Source: Aliishimia sp963721175 (GTDB lineage: Bacteria; Pseudomonadota; Alphaproteobacteria; Rhodobacterales; Rhodobacteraceae). Taken from it: a DNA stretch of 64,000 nt. This document shows positions 27,285 through 39,864 of the stretch, one piece after another. Position 1 is the first letter of the stretch; every line of letters starts with the position of its first letter. Where the stretch lies: the NCBI GenBank assembly GCA_963721175.1, contig CAVRIG010000012.1, positions 22,051 to 86,050 of the forward strand, written 5' to 3'. A program made the position numbers and the translations under genes. A model generated the notes under the pieces. That model had not been told where the DNA came from. It saw nothing but the letters and a program-made list of their open reading frames with translations, and ran no database searches.

Positions 27285-28964
27285 TCAGCTTTCGGGCAGG
27301 CCCGCAAGCCGCAATCCTTCGAAGTAGCGCTCCGCGCCAGGTGCGCCGTTGTAACCGTTGGTCTTGCGCCAGCTGGACAGCGTCCGGTCGGGCAGCAGGC
27401 GGCGATACTGTGCCATGATCGCGCGGGCTGCGTCCAACTGACCGTTCAACGCCAGGGCTGCGGCACGCACTGAGTAGAGCGTTGGATACTCGTCCGACAA
27501 TTTCAGGCCGCGCTCGCAATGGCGCAAAGCCGCGACGTCACGTCCGAGTTGCACGCAAGCAATCGCCGCCCCGCCGCTGGCGGACACTGTAAACGGGCCG
27601 CGCAGTCCGAAGCGCAGCGATTTCTCGAAGCAGTCCAGCGCAGTCTGCGTCTGTCCGGACCATAGATACGCCCAGCCGCAGGAGCTCAGCAGTCGAGGAT
27701 CGAAGGGGCTCAGGCGGATGACCTGTTCGACCGATCGGTTGAGCGCAGCGAGCTTGCCATTCCGGATAAAATCGGCCAGCGCCACCGCATAGATCAGGTA
27801 GGGTTGTCCGGCGATAAGTGGGCGCGCCGCTTCCACCCACTCGGGCACGCGCGCATATTGCTCGGCAAGTCGCGGGTCCCCTCCTACCATAGTCCGGCCC
27901 GCAATCGAGACGGTGATCGCATCTGCATAGGCATCGACAAGCTCAGGGTTCAGGGCGATAGCGCGCTCTTGGTGACCGACGGCGTCGACAAAGGCCGCCA
28001 GGCCGAACGTCCGCCACGCCATGATGCCCAGCAAGTGATGATTCTCCGCGGTGAGTTGGTCCTGTGGTATCGCGTTCAGACGCATGTATTCAGCCTCGAG
28101 CACCAGGTCGATGCCCTCGCTCGCGACCGCCTCTACGGTCTTGTCCTGCCAGTCGAAGCTGTCTTCGAGCATAGTCTCGGACTTGTGCGTCCAGATCGCG
28201 CCATTATCGGGCCCGGTCAGCCGCGCCTCGAGCCGAAGCCTGTCGCCGCGGCTGCGCAGGACCGGGCGCAGCACGTAAGTGCCGCCGGGCGCCGTGGCCG
28301 TGACAGTCGCGCGCAGCCAGGGCGCGGAGTTGAAATAGGTGTGCAGATCGGCGGTGAGCGAATTGGCGAGCTCCTGAACCTCGGCACGGGGATCTGAACT
28401 CGCCACCGGCGCGATCAACAGTACCGGGAATGCCTCGTCCGACCGTCCGGCCCGCGGCATCGGCGGCGGATCTGCGGGCGCGCGCATCCATGTCACGATC
28501 TCGCGGTCGATATTCTTCAGCCGTCGTGCACCGGACCGTGTGAAGGACGGCTGCAGCGTGCCGTCGAGATTGGCATGAACCGCGTCGGAGATCAGCAGCC
28601 CGCCCTCCGGCGCCTCGGCTTCCAGGCGCGCGGCAATGTTAATTCCATCGCCATAGACATCGTCATCGTCCTGCGTCACCTCCCCGATGTGAAGTCCCAT
28701 GCGCAAACAGAGGTGGCCGCGTTCGGCGAGTCGATCCTGGACCCGCATGGCCGCGCTGACCGCATCGACCGCGCTTGCGAATTCCACCAGCCACCCGTCG
28801 CCCATGCTTTTCAGAATGCGACCGGAATGATCTGCGAGAACGGGGTTCAGAACTTCTGCGCGCAGGTCTCGGAGCTGCGACAGCGTCTGTGCTTCGAATT
28901 CGCGCATCAGCCGTGAATAGCCGACGATATCTGCGGCCAGTATCGCGCACAGGCGCCGGTTCAT
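27285..28964 (-). CDS. class III adenylate/guanylate cyclase with TolB-like and TPR regions
   Basis: A 559-residue protein. Residues 1-165 form the cyclase catalytic domain (RLCAILAADIVGYSRLM with the metal Asp, GDGWLVEFASAVDAV, RMGLHIGEV and DVYGDGINIAARLE). A TolB/FlgO-like region follows at about 185-300, which often binds ligands or partners, and then TPR-like repeats to the end. It probably makes cAMP in the cytoplasm in response to an unknown signal. No membrane segment is seen. It is divergent from soxB with a 179-base gap. Confidence 0.9.
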   Translation of the reverse strand: MNRRLCAILAADIVGYSRLMREFEAQTLSQLRDLRAEVLNPVLADHSGRILKSMGDGWLVEFASAVDAVSAAMRVQDRLAERGHLCLRMGLHIGEVTQDDDDVYGDGINIAARLEAEAPEGGLLISDAVHANLDGTLQPSFTRSGARRLKNIDREIVTWMRAPADPPPMPRAGRSDEAFPVLLIAPVASSDPRAEVQELANSLTADLHTYFNSAPWLRATVTATAPGGTYVLRPVLRSRGDRLRLEARLTGPDNGAIWTHKSETMLEDSFDWQDKTVEAVASEGIDLVLEAEYMRLNAIPQDQLTAENHHLLGIMAWRTFGLAAFVDAVGHQERAIALNPELVDAYADAITVSIAGRTMVGGDPRLAEQYARVPEWVEAARPLIAGQPYLIYAVALADFIRNGKLAALNRSVEQVIRLSPFDPRLLSSCGWAYLWSGQTQTALDCFEKSLRFGLRGPFTVSASGGAAIACVQLGRDVAALRHCERGLKLSDEYPTLYSVRAAALALNGQLDAARAIMAQYRRLLPDRTLSSWRKTNGYNGAPGAERYFEGLRLAGLPES

Positions 28965-29143
28965 GGCTCTTCCCCGATCGTTTCGCTATTTCTAGGGTAG
29001 TGGAAGGTTCCCTGGCACACCATCGTTGATGGTCCGGGACGCGACAGGGTCGCGCATGCGACAGGTTTTGTCGAAAAGGGTCTGGCACCTCTCGGTCGGT
29101 TTGCTAGGTGTGAGCGATCCAAACGCGGACCCCGAGGGAGCAC

Positions 29144-30400
29144 ATGCGGTTTTCGGCACTACGGATCCTGAAGGAAGGGCTGACCGGCAACGCCGGGTGG
29201 ACACCGCATTGGCGCGATCCGGAACCCAAGAAGGCCTACGACATCGTCATCATCGGGGGCGGGGGACACGGGCTGGCTTGCGCGCATTACCTGGCCAAGG
29301 AACACGGCATCACCAATGTCGCGGTGGTCGAGAAGGGCTATCTCGGCGGCGGCAACGTCGGGCGGAACACCACGATCGTGCGGGCGAATTACGGGCTGCC
29401 GGGCAATTCTGAATTCTATTCGCATTCACTCAAGCTCTGGGAGGGGCTGGAGCGGGACGTGAACTTCAACGTCATGCATTCGCAGCGCGGGGTCATCAAC
29501 CTGTGCCATTCGGACGGGCAGCGGGATGGGTTTGCCCGGCGCGCCAACGCGATGATCAACCAGGGCGACGACGCGATCCTGCTCGATCCTGCGGGTGTGC
29601 GCGAGAAGGTCTGCCCTACCTCGATTTCCACCAGACCCGGTTCCCGATCTTCGGCGGGCTCTATCACCCGCGCGGCGGCACGGCCCGGCATGACGCGGTG
29701 GCGTGGGGCTATGCGCGGTCGGCGGACAGTCGCGGCGTCGATCTGATCCAGCAATGCGAGGTCACTGGGATCGACATCGAGAACGGCCGGGTGAAGGGCG
29801 TGCAGACCACGCGCGGCCCGATCCGGGCCAAGCAGGTCGCGATGATGGCTGCGGGCCGGTCGGGGCAGGTGGCCGCGCTGGCCGGGCTGCGCCTGCCGGT
29901 GGAGAGCCACGTGCTGCAGGCCTTCGTGACCGAGGGGCTGAAGCCCTGCATCGACCATGTCGTGACATATGGCGCGGGGCATTTCTACATCAGCCAGTCG
30001 GACAAGGGCGGGCTGGTCTTCGGCGGCGATCTGGACATGTACGCCTCCTATGCCGCGCGGGGGAACCTGCCGATGATGGAGCATGTGGCGGAGGCCGCGA
30101 TGACGCTCATGCCGATGATCGGCAAGGCGAAGATGCTGCGGTCCTGGGGCGGGATCATGGACATGTCGCCCGACGGCTCGCCCGTCATCGACCGGACGCC
30201 CGTCGAAGGGCTCTATGTCTCCTGCGGATGGTGCTATGGCGGGTTCAAGGCGGTGCCGGGCGGCGGTCACGTGATGGCGCATCTGCTGGCTACGGACCAA
30301 TATCATCCGGCTGCCGACGAAGTACCGGCTGGACCGGTTCCGCACGGGGCGCGGGATCATGGACGAAGAGGCCACCGGGTCTCAGCACAACCTGCATTGA
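29144..30400 (+). CDS. soxB: sarcosine oxidase beta subunit SoxB, two frame breaks
   Basis: The beta subunit of heterotetrameric sarcosine oxidase carries the FAD and covalent FMN and oxidises sarcosine to glycine. The FAD motif YDIVIIGGGGHGLACAHYLA lies near residue 30. A base is missing near 29610: VREKV is followed in another frame by LPYLDFHQTRFPIFGGLYH. One extra base near 30317 must be removed to read KYRLDRFRTGRGIMDEE and end at 30400 with HNLH. The reconstructed length is 418 residues, normal for SoxB. The start at 29144 has GAGGGAG upstream. It is the first gene of soxBDAG. Confidence 0.92.
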
Positions 30401-30482
30401 ATCGTGGCGGCATCGGATGCCTCCGGCGGGAGTTTTTCGGGCCAAGATGAAGATGACGCGGATGAGAGAGCGGGGGCGTGCC

Positions 30483-30758
30483 ATGCGGATTGACTGTCCG
30501 ATCTGCGGAACGCGGGACCGGCGCGAGTTCTACTATCAGGGGGCGGCGGTGCGCGCTGGATCGGCCGGATCCGGATGCGGGTGCGGAGGCTTGGGACGGA
30601 CTACGTGCATCTGCGCGAGAACCCGGCCGGCTGGCATGAGGATCTCTGGCAGCACGAGGCCGGATGTGGCGCGTGGCTCGTCGTGCGGCGCAACCTGACG
30701 ACGCACGAGATCGACGCGCGTTCGTCTTGCCGGCGACGTGAAGGGCGCGGGCGCATGA
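30483..30758 (+). pseudogene. soxD: sarcosine oxidase delta subunit SoxD, three frame breaks
   Basis: The zinc-binding small subunit begins MRIDCPICGTRDRREFYYQG; the CPxC pair binds Zn. Three extra bases, in CGCGCTG near 30555, GACGGAC near 30597 and ATCGACG near 30711, must be removed to read LDRPDPDAGAEAW, then YVHLRENPAGWHEDLWQHEA and RVRLAGDVKGAGA. The stop at 30758 then overlaps the soxA start (ATGA), as in intact sox operons. The reconstructed length is 90 residues. No single frame carries the whole protein. Confidence 0.85.
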
Positions 30759-33677
30759 GGATTGCCGGACGGGGGCTCGTCGACCGCGGCGCTCCGATAT
30801 CCTTCACTTTCGACGGGAAGCGGCTGGAGGGCCTGGCCGGCGACACGCTGGCCTCGGCCTTGCTGGCGAACGAGGTCCGGCTGGTGGGGCGTTCGTTCAA
30901 GTACCACCGGCCGCGCGGCATCTGGTCGGCCGGGTCGGAGGAGCCCAATGCGCTGGTGACGGTCGGTCATGGCGCGGGCGCGGAGCCGAATGTGCGCGCG
31001 ACGGTACAGGAGCTTTACGGCGGGCTGGAGGCCGCCAGCCAGAACCGCTGGCCCAGCCTCGACTTCGACCTGCTGAGCGTCAACGATCTGGCCGCGCCAT
31101 TCCTGGGGGCGGGCTTCTACTACAAGACCTTCATGTGGCCCCGGGTGTTCTGGGAGAAGGTGTACGAGCCGTTCATCCGGCGTGCGGCCGGGCTCGGGGC
31201 GCTGTCGGGCGAGGCCAACGAGGACAAGTACGACAAGGGCTATCTCTTCTGCGACCTGCTGGTGATCGGCGCGGGCCCGACGGGTCTGATGGCAGCGCTG
31301 GCGGCGGGTCGCGCAGGCGCGGACGTGATCCTCGCGGACGAGGATTCGCGGATGGGCGGGCGTCTGCTGGCCGAGAGTCACGATGTGGGCGGAGCGCCCG
31401 GCCATGTCTGGGTCGATGGGGTTCTGGCCGAACTCGACAGCTTGCCGAACGTGCGGCGGATGGCGCGGACGACGGTGACCGGGGCCTATGACCAGGGCGT
31501 CTATGGCGCGCTGGAGCGGGTCGGACATCATCGCAAGATCCGCGGGGATGGTGCGCCGCTGGAGACGTTCTGGCGGATCACCGCGAAGTCCGCGGTCCTG
31601 GCGGCGGGTGCCATCGAGCGCGGGATCGCGTTCCGGAACAACGACCGCCCGGGCGTGATGCAGGCGGGCGCAGTACGCGCGTATCTCAACCGCTGGGGCG
31701 TGAGCGCGGGCAGCAGGGTTGCAGTCTTCGGAAACAACGACGATGCCCACCAGACCGCGCATGACCTGGCGCAGGCGGGCGTGCACGTGACGGCGGTGAT
31801 CGACAGCCGTGCGGATGTGAGCGTGTCGGGCCCGTTCCCGGTCTTTGCCGGGGCCATGGTTTGCGGAACCTCCGGGGGCAAGTCGCTCGAAGCGATCACC
31901 GTTCGGACGCCATCCGGCACGGAACAGATCGCGACGGACTGCCTGGCGGTCTCGGGCGGTTGGAACCCGACCGTGCACCTGACATGCCATCTGGGCGGAC
32001 GGCCGCATTGGTCGGAGGAGATTGCGTCTTTCGTGCCGACGCCAGGGCGCGATCCCGGGGATGGTGGCGGCGGGCGCCTGCAACGGCGTGATGTCGACCG
32101 CCGGGTGCCTCGCGGCCGGCGTGACGGCCGCGGAAGAGGCATTGGGGATCACGGTAAAAGTCGATCTGCCGGAGGCCAAAGACGATCCCTATCGCCTGAG
32201 CCCGCTATGGGCGGTGCCGGGCAAGGGCCGCGCGTGGCTCGATTTCCAGAACGACGTGAGCGTCAAGGACGTAAAGATGGCCGCGACCGAAAACTACCGG
32301 TCGGTCGAGCACATGAAGCGTTACACGACGCAGGGCATGGCGACGGACCAGGGCAAGAACTCGAACATGCAGGCGCTGGCCGTGCTGGCCGATGCCACTG
32401 GCCGCGGCATTCCGGAGACGGGAACCACGACGTTCCGGCCGCCCTATACGCCGGTGGCGATGGCAGCACTTGGCGCGGGGGCGCAGGGCAAGGGGTTCGC
32501 GCCGGAGCGGCTGACTACCAGCCACGCGGTGTCGGTGGAGATGGGAGCGCCGATGATCACGGCGGGGCTCTGGTACCGGCCGAGCTACTTCCCGAAAGAC
32601 GGCGAGACGACCTGGCGCGAGAGCTGCGACCGCGAGGTCGGCTACGTGCGTCGAGCCGTGGGGATCTGCGACGTCTCCACGCTGGGCAAGATCGACATCC
32701 AGGGACCGGACGCGGCCAAGCTGCTGGACTTCGCCTATGCCAACATGTTCTCGACGCTGAAGGTGGGGCGCGTCCGCTATGGCCTCATGCTGCGCGAGGA
32801 CGGGCATGTCATGGACGATGGGACGACCGCGCGCTGGGGTGAGAACCACTACGTCATGACCACGACCACCGCGGCGGCGGGGCAGGTGATGCGTCATCTG
32901 GAGTTCATACTGCAGTGTCTCCATCCGCAGTGGGATGTCCGGATCTGCTCGGTGACCGAACAATGGGCGCAGTTCGCAGTCGCGGGTCCGAAGAGCCGCG
33001 AGTTGCTGAACCGTCTGTTGGATGAACCCATCGACAACGAGAGCTTTCCCTTCATGGCGTGCGGGCCGGTGAAGGTTCTGGGTGTCGAGGGTCGGCTGTT
33101 CCGGATCTCCTTCTCCGGCGAGCATGCCTACGAGATCGCGGTGCCGAGCCGGTATGGCGAGAGCCTCTTCACGTTGCTGGTCGAACGAGCCGAAGGCCTT
33201 GGCGGCGGCGCCTATGGGATGGAAGCGCTCAACGTCCTGCGGGTGGAGAAGGGGTTCATCACGCATTCAGAGATCACCGGCCGGGTGACCGCCTTCGACT
33301 GCCACATGGAGCGGATGGTGTCGGAGAAGAAGGACTGCATCGGCAAGACGATGTCGCAGCGCGAGGGATTGCTGGAGGAGGATCGTGAGCGGATGGTCGG
33401 GCTGCGTCCGGTGGGACCGGTGAAGCAGCTCACGGCCGGGGCACATCTCTTCGACGACGGCGACCCGGCGCACCGCGTTCACGACCAGGGGTACGTCACC
33501 TCCGTGGCCTGGTCTCCCGGCCTGGAGTCCTATATCGGGTTGGGCTTTGTCCGCGGCGGGATGAAACGCGCCGGCGATCGCATGCGGATGGTCGACCACG
33601 TCCGAGGGCTCGAGACGATGGTGGAGATCGTGCACGCCGTGCAGGTCGATCCCGAGGGAGGGCGCGTCCGTGGCTGA
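30755..33677 (+). CDS. soxA: sarcosine oxidase alpha subunit SoxA, frameshifted near 32049
   Basis: The alpha subunit (973 residues when repaired) binds NAD+ and tetrahydrofolate and turns the released one-carbon unit into methylene-THF. In order it has a 2Fe-2S-ferredoxin-like N-terminal region without the Cys set (SFKYHRPRGIWSAG), an FAD/NAD domain with LLVIGAGPTGLMAALAA near residue 170, and the aminomethyltransferase (GcvT-like) folate domain from about 600 with its C-terminal barrel. The frame changes after SFVPTPG: one extra C near 32049 separates it from AIPGMVAAGACNGVMST. Both halves are otherwise intact. It overlaps soxD and soxG. Confidence 0.93.
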
Positions 33678-34215
33678 GCTTACAGCGAAAACGCCGTGCG
33701 CGCGCCTGCTGCCGCTCAGGATCGGCGCGCAGGAGGTCCGTGAAGCCGAACTCGGTAGCATGACATCGATGATGCCGTACCGGGGGCAGGGCGAAGCTTT
33801 CTCAAGCGCTCTGCGGGCCGCGCATGGCGTCGCATTGCCCGAGGTGAACCGGTCCGTGGGAGAGGATGGCTGCCGTGCATTCTGGTTTGGTCGCGGACAG
33901 GTGCTCCTGACCGGACCGGCGCCGGATCCATCGCTGATCGAATACGCAGCACTTTGCGATCAGAGCGATGCCTGGGCCTGCGTCGTGCTCGAGGGGCCGA
34001 ACGCGGAGGACGTGTTGGCGCGGCTGGTGCCCGTCGATCTGAGGGCGAGGGTGTTCGAGACGGGTCATACGGTGCGGACCCTCATCCAGCACATGAACGG
34101 GTCGGTGACGCGCCTGGGGCCGGAGCAATTCCTGCTGATGGCCTTCCGCTCGATGACCGCCACTCTGGTGCACGATCTGAAATCGGCGATGGAAACCGTG
34201 GCGGCCCGGGACTGA
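33670..34215 (+). CDS. soxG: sarcosine oxidase gamma subunit SoxG
   Basis: A 181-residue GcvT-like small subunit that completes the SoxBDAG heterotetramer. It starts at a GTG (33670) that overlaps the end of soxA by eight bases, a common form of coupling. Family features include the PEVNRSV segment, WFGRGQVLLTGP and the C-terminal RSMTATLVHDL. It is the last gene of the operon and the only sox gene here without a frame break. Confidence 0.9.
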   Translation: MAELTAKTPCARLLPLRIGAQEVREAELGSMTSMMPYRGQGEAFSSALRAAHGVALPEVNRSVGEDGCRAFWFGRGQVLLTGPAPDPSLIEYAALCDQSDAWACVVLEGPNAEDVLARLVPVDLRARVFETGHTVRTLIQHMNGSVTRLGPEQFLLMAFRSMTATLVHDLKSAMETVAARD

Positions 34216-34377
34216 CCGGAACGCGTTTCGCGCGCGTTGCCTCAGTTCGCGTTCGGGCCACGCGGGCCGCGGCGGCGTTGCCCCGGACCCCCGACATTTG
34301 AAAACGCCGCAACGAGGGGGTGGCGGAGCATCTCACGGTCGTTATATTCGACGGACTCGAACAGAAAAGGACAGGCG

Positions 34378-34725
34378 ATGTTTCGAATGGTGATCCTCGC
34401 CGCGGGCTTGGGACTTGCGGTTCCGGCCGGTGCGGCGACCGAGGCGGAGAAAGAGGCCGCGTGCGCGTTCCAGGCCGAACTGATGGGCGCGGTGCAGACG
34501 GCGCGGCTCGACCGCGTGCGCAAGAGCCGCGTGACGGACCGGCTGATCGCCGAAAACCCGGACTGGCCGGCTGGGGTGGCTCAGGCGCTGCCCGCGGTGA
34601 CAGACTACGTCTATTCGATCAAGCGGCGGGAGCTTCAGCAGGTCGATCTGGCGGCGCAGACCGAGGCGACCTGCCTGCAGAACTACGACCAGATCCAGTC
34701 GCTGAAAGAATCGGTTACCAACTGA
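34378..34725 (+). CDS. small exported protein of unknown function
   Basis: A 115-residue protein with a signal peptide (residues 1-20, PAGAATEA) after AAAGGA. The mature part is mostly helical with two cysteines, Cys29 (AACAFQ) and Cys101 (TCLQNY), that may form a disulfide. No family is recognised. It stands 45 bases before dnaG on the same strand. Confidence 0.6.
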   Translation: MFRMVILAAGLGLAVPAGAATEAEKEAACAFQAELMGAVQTARLDRVRKSRVTDRLIAENPDWPAGVAQALPAVTDYVYSIKRRELQQVDLAAQTEATCLQNYDQIQSLKESVTN

Positions 34726-34769
34726 GCGGGGCGATGGACTCCTGAGATGTGGAGGCGGATACTGGAGCG

Positions 34770-36711
34770 ATGAGTCTGCCACCCGGTTTCATCGACGAAT
34801 TGCGCAGCCGCCTGAGCATCGGGCAGGTTGTCGGGCGCAAGGTGATCTGGGACCAGCGGAAATCCAATCAGGGCAGCGGTGACCTCTGGGCACCATGCCC
34901 GTTCCACCAGGAAAAAACCCCGTCTTTTCATGTCGATGACAAGAAGGGGTATTACTATTGCTTCGGCTGCCACGCCAAGGGGGACGCAATTTCCTTCGTG
35001 CGTGAGACGGAGAACGTAAGCTTCATCGAGGCGGTGGAGATCCTTGCGCGCGAGGCGGGCATGACGATGCCCGAGCGCGACCCGAAGGCGCAGGAGAAGG
35101 CCGACAGGCGCAGCGAATTGGCCGAGGTGATGGAGATGGCCGTGCGCCATTTCCGGCTCCAGTTGCGCAGCGGGGCGGGTGCGGCGGCGCGGGATTACCT
35201 GTCGGGCCGTGGACTTTGCGAAGAGGCCCTCGACCGGTGGGAGATCGGTTTCGCGCCGGACGCCTGGCAGGGGCTTTGGGACCACCTCGCGGGCAAGGGC
35301 GTGGCAGAGGACCTGATCCTCGACGCGGGGCTCGGCAAGCCCAGTCGCAAGGGCGGTAAACCCTACGACACGTTCCGGGGCCGGATCATGTTCCCGATCC
35401 GCGACGCGCGTGGCCGCTGCATCGCGTTCGGCGGTCGTGCCATGGATCCGGACGACCAGGCCAAGTATCTCAATTCGCCCGATACCGAGCTTTTCGACAA
35501 GGGCCGCAGCCTCTACAACCTCGGACCTGCACGAGAGGCGGCGGGCAAGGGTCAGCCACTGATCGTGGCGGAGGGGTACATGGACGTGATCGCCCTGTCG
35601 GAGGCGGGGTTTGGAGCGTCCGTCGCCCCACTTGGAACCGCCGTGACGGAGCATCAACTGGCCATGATCTGGCGCGTGGCCGACGAGCCGATCGTGGCGC
35701 TCGACGGGGACGAAGCCGGGCTGCGCGCGGCGCTCCGTGTCGTGGACACGGCCCTCCCGCTTCTGGAGGCGGGCAAGTCGCTGCGGTTCGCCATGATGCC
35801 GGAGGGACAGGATCCCGACGACCTCGTGCGCGCGGGTGGCAGCGGGGCGATGCGCAAGGTGCTGGACCGGGCCATGCCGATGGTCGAACTGCTGTGGCAA
35901 CGCGAGACGGCCAACCGGACGTTCGACAGCCCGGAACGCAAGGCGGCGCTCGACAAGGCGCTGCGGGAGAGGATCAAGCTGATCCGCGATCCGTCGCTCC
36001 GCCAGCATTACGGCGCCGCGATCAAGGAGATGCGATGGCAGCTGTTCCGGAACTCTGGCCCGAAGCAGCAGAAGTACCGGCGCCGGGATTGGCGTGCGCC
36101 GCCGTCCGCGCACCCCTCGACCCGCGCGTCCCTATTGGTTGCCGGGCCGGAACAGGCGACCGAGGATCTGAGGGAAGCCGTCATTCTGGCCGCGATCCTG
36201 CACTGCCCCGCCATCGGACCGGAGTTCGAAGCCGGGCTGGAAACGCTGCAATGTCGGAGCAGGGATCTTGCGGCGGTGCGGGGCGCCATGCTGCGCCACC
36301 TCGACAGCGGCACCAGCTTGCGCGAACGCGTTTCCGAAATCGTCGGGGCGCAAACACTTGAAATCGTTTCTGTCGCAGTCCCATCTGCGCATCATGCCCT
36401 GCCTCCGTCATCCGGACGATGCGGATATGGCACGGGCAACGGTGTCCGAGGAACTGACCAAGCTCGGGGCGCAGCGGGGCCTCGCTGCCGAAGTCGCGGA
36501 GGCTCAGGAAGAGCTCGCCAGCAGCGACGCCGAGGCGTTGACCTGGCGCTTGCGTCAGGCGGCCGATGCCCTGCAGAGGGCGCAGGCTGCCGGTCATGAG
36601 GACAAGACGGAATATGACGTTGCCGCAAATGGAGCGCAGATCAGTCGTGACGAACGCAAGTCCTTCAATGACCTCCTCGAATCGATTCGCTTTCCCAAAC
36701 CGGGGCACTAA
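34770..36711 (+). CDS. dnaG: DNA primase DnaG, frameshifted near 36363
   Basis: DnaG makes RNA primers at the replication fork. The N-terminal CHC2 zinc domain has C43-PFH-46 and C64-FGC-67. The TOPRIM core shows VAEGYMDVIALSEAG and ALDGDEAGLRAAL, and the C-terminal helical region should bind DnaB. The reading frame is intact to AQTLE (36362). One extra A in GAAATCG must be removed to read SFLSQSHLRIMPCL and the rest of the DnaB-binding domain to 36711, giving 646 residues. As dnaG is essential, the break is more likely a sequence error than real. The start ATG 34770 has TGGAG upstream. rpoD follows. Confidence 0.95.
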
Positions 36712-36800
36712 GTCCACGATCGTTAGGAAAACTTGAGAAAACAATGGCAAACGGGTGGCCGAATCGCCCGAATCAAGAGATGATTCGCGTTTAACGAATC
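36679..36800. promoter_or_regulatory. cluster of six GANTC sites in the dnaG-rpoD junction
   Basis: GANTC occurs at 36679, 36684, 36761, 36770, 36782 and 36796. The last three lie in alternating CGAATCA/TGATTCG heptamers that form two overlapping dyads (36769-36787 and 36781-36801), 35 bases before the rpoD start. GANTC is the target of the cell-cycle methyltransferase CcrM in Alphaproteobacteria, so methylation-sensitive control of rpoD is possible. Confidence 0.5.
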
Positions 36801-36835
36801 AAATCTATCCTTTCAGTGCGCATGAGGAGAGCTGC

Positions 36836-38827
<1,992 letters not shown>

Positions 38828-39019
38828 TTTCGCTGCCGCATGAGGGGTCGCCCCGTGTGCGGAGCTTTCGCGCCGCAGCAGCCTGTCCACCGACGCGGCC
38901 GATCGTGCACTGGCTTGCACTCTTGCCGCGTCCCTCGATGCGAGTGTGGATGTGACATTATGTGATTGGGCGCGCAATTCGATGTCGTCTAGGCTTGGAC
39001 GAATTTCCGGAGGGCACTC

Positions 39020-39427
39020 ATGCGCAGACTCTGCACCTTTCTTCTGATCTTCTGTCTGCCTGCAGCGGCAACCGGACAGGCGATCGGGTTCTACCTCGAC
39101 TTCGCGCCTCGGCTCGCGGTCAATCCGGTCTCTTCGACGTCGTTCGAGGTGATCGAATCCGGCGGTGCCGGCGCGCAGGATATGTGGTGCGCGGCAGCCA
39201 GCTACGCGCAGAACAGGCTCGGGATCAGACGCGGTCGCATGTACGTAGCACGGGCAATCGGTCCGGCAGAGACGGTGCGCGGTCGAAAGGGTGTGGTCTT
39301 CACGACGCAACCGACCGCGGACGCGTTCACTTCGGTGTCCGTTTCCGTCAAGGAGCCGGGCATGAACCTGCCGATCTTTCATGCGCTGCAATTTTGCACG
39401 AACAACATCAGGGAACGCGAGGATTGA
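39020..39427 (+). CDS. small secreted protein, paralogue A of a three-member local family
   Basis: A 135-residue protein with a signal peptide (residues 1-19, AAATGQA). The mature part has SSTSFEVIESGGA, DMWCAAASYAQ (Cys57), GRKGVVFTT and HALQFC (Cys126). The same skeleton occurs in the genes at 39433 and 41225, so the three are paralogues. The two conserved cysteines suggest one disulfide in the periplasm. Function is unknown. It starts behind GGAGGGC and leads directly into the second paralogue six bases on. Confidence 0.7.
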   Translation: MRRLCTFLLIFCLPAAATGQAIGFYLDFAPRLAVNPVSSTSFEVIESGGAGAQDMWCAAASYAQNRLGIRRGRMYVARAIGPAETVRGRKGVVFTTQPTADAFTSVSVSVKEPGMNLPIFHALQFCTNNIRERED

Positions 39428-39432
39428 AGACC

Positions 39433-39834
39433 ATGCAACGGAAAAGCTTCATCAGCTCATTCATGGCTTTCGCCTTGCTGTGCGCACCGGCCTCCGCGGA
39501 GGCTTTTCGCGCCGTAAACCACATGACAGTCACGTCACAAGGGACCGATGCATTCGTGGTCAGCGGCGACGCGGAGATATTCGCCCGCGACTACTGGTGC
39601 GCGGCTGGCGACTACGCGCAGCGCGTCTTGCGGTTGCCGATCACGGCGCGGCTGGCGGTGACCGAACCTTATGGCAAGGGCCATCGCCGGGTAGGTTTCG
39701 TGGCGGATCCGGATGCGGAACCGCAGTTCGGGGTCGCCGTCTTGGGTCTGAGCATCCGCAACGTGGGAAAGAGCCTTTCGGTGGGACAGGCGCAAGGCTT
39801 CTGTGCGGATTACAGGCTGCGCAACAGCTTCTGA
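39433..39834 (+). CDS. small secreted protein, paralogue B
   Basis: A 133-residue protein with a signal peptide ending PASAEA. It shares TDAFVVSG, RDYWCAAGDYAQ (Cys56), HRRVGFVAD and AQGFC (Cys124) with paralogues A (39020) and C (41225). It follows A by five bases, so the two form a transcript that converges on pobA. Function is unknown; the conserved WC-A-A and terminal F-C suggest a compact disulfide-bonded fold. Confidence 0.7.
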   Translation: MQRKSFISSFMAFALLCAPASAEAFRAVNHMTVTSQGTDAFVVSGDAEIFARDYWCAAGDYAQRVLRLPITARLAVTEPYGKGHRRVGFVADPDAEPQFGVAVLGLSIRNVGKSLSVGQAQGFCADYRLRNSF

Positions 39835-39864
39835 GGCACGGTCTGCCTTCGACCGGCCGGCGCT

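Noticed and set aside
36350..36375. Programmed frameshift in dnaG
   Set aside because: No slippery heptamer or stimulatory structure is seen, and many unrelated genes in the window have similar breaks, so an error is simpler.
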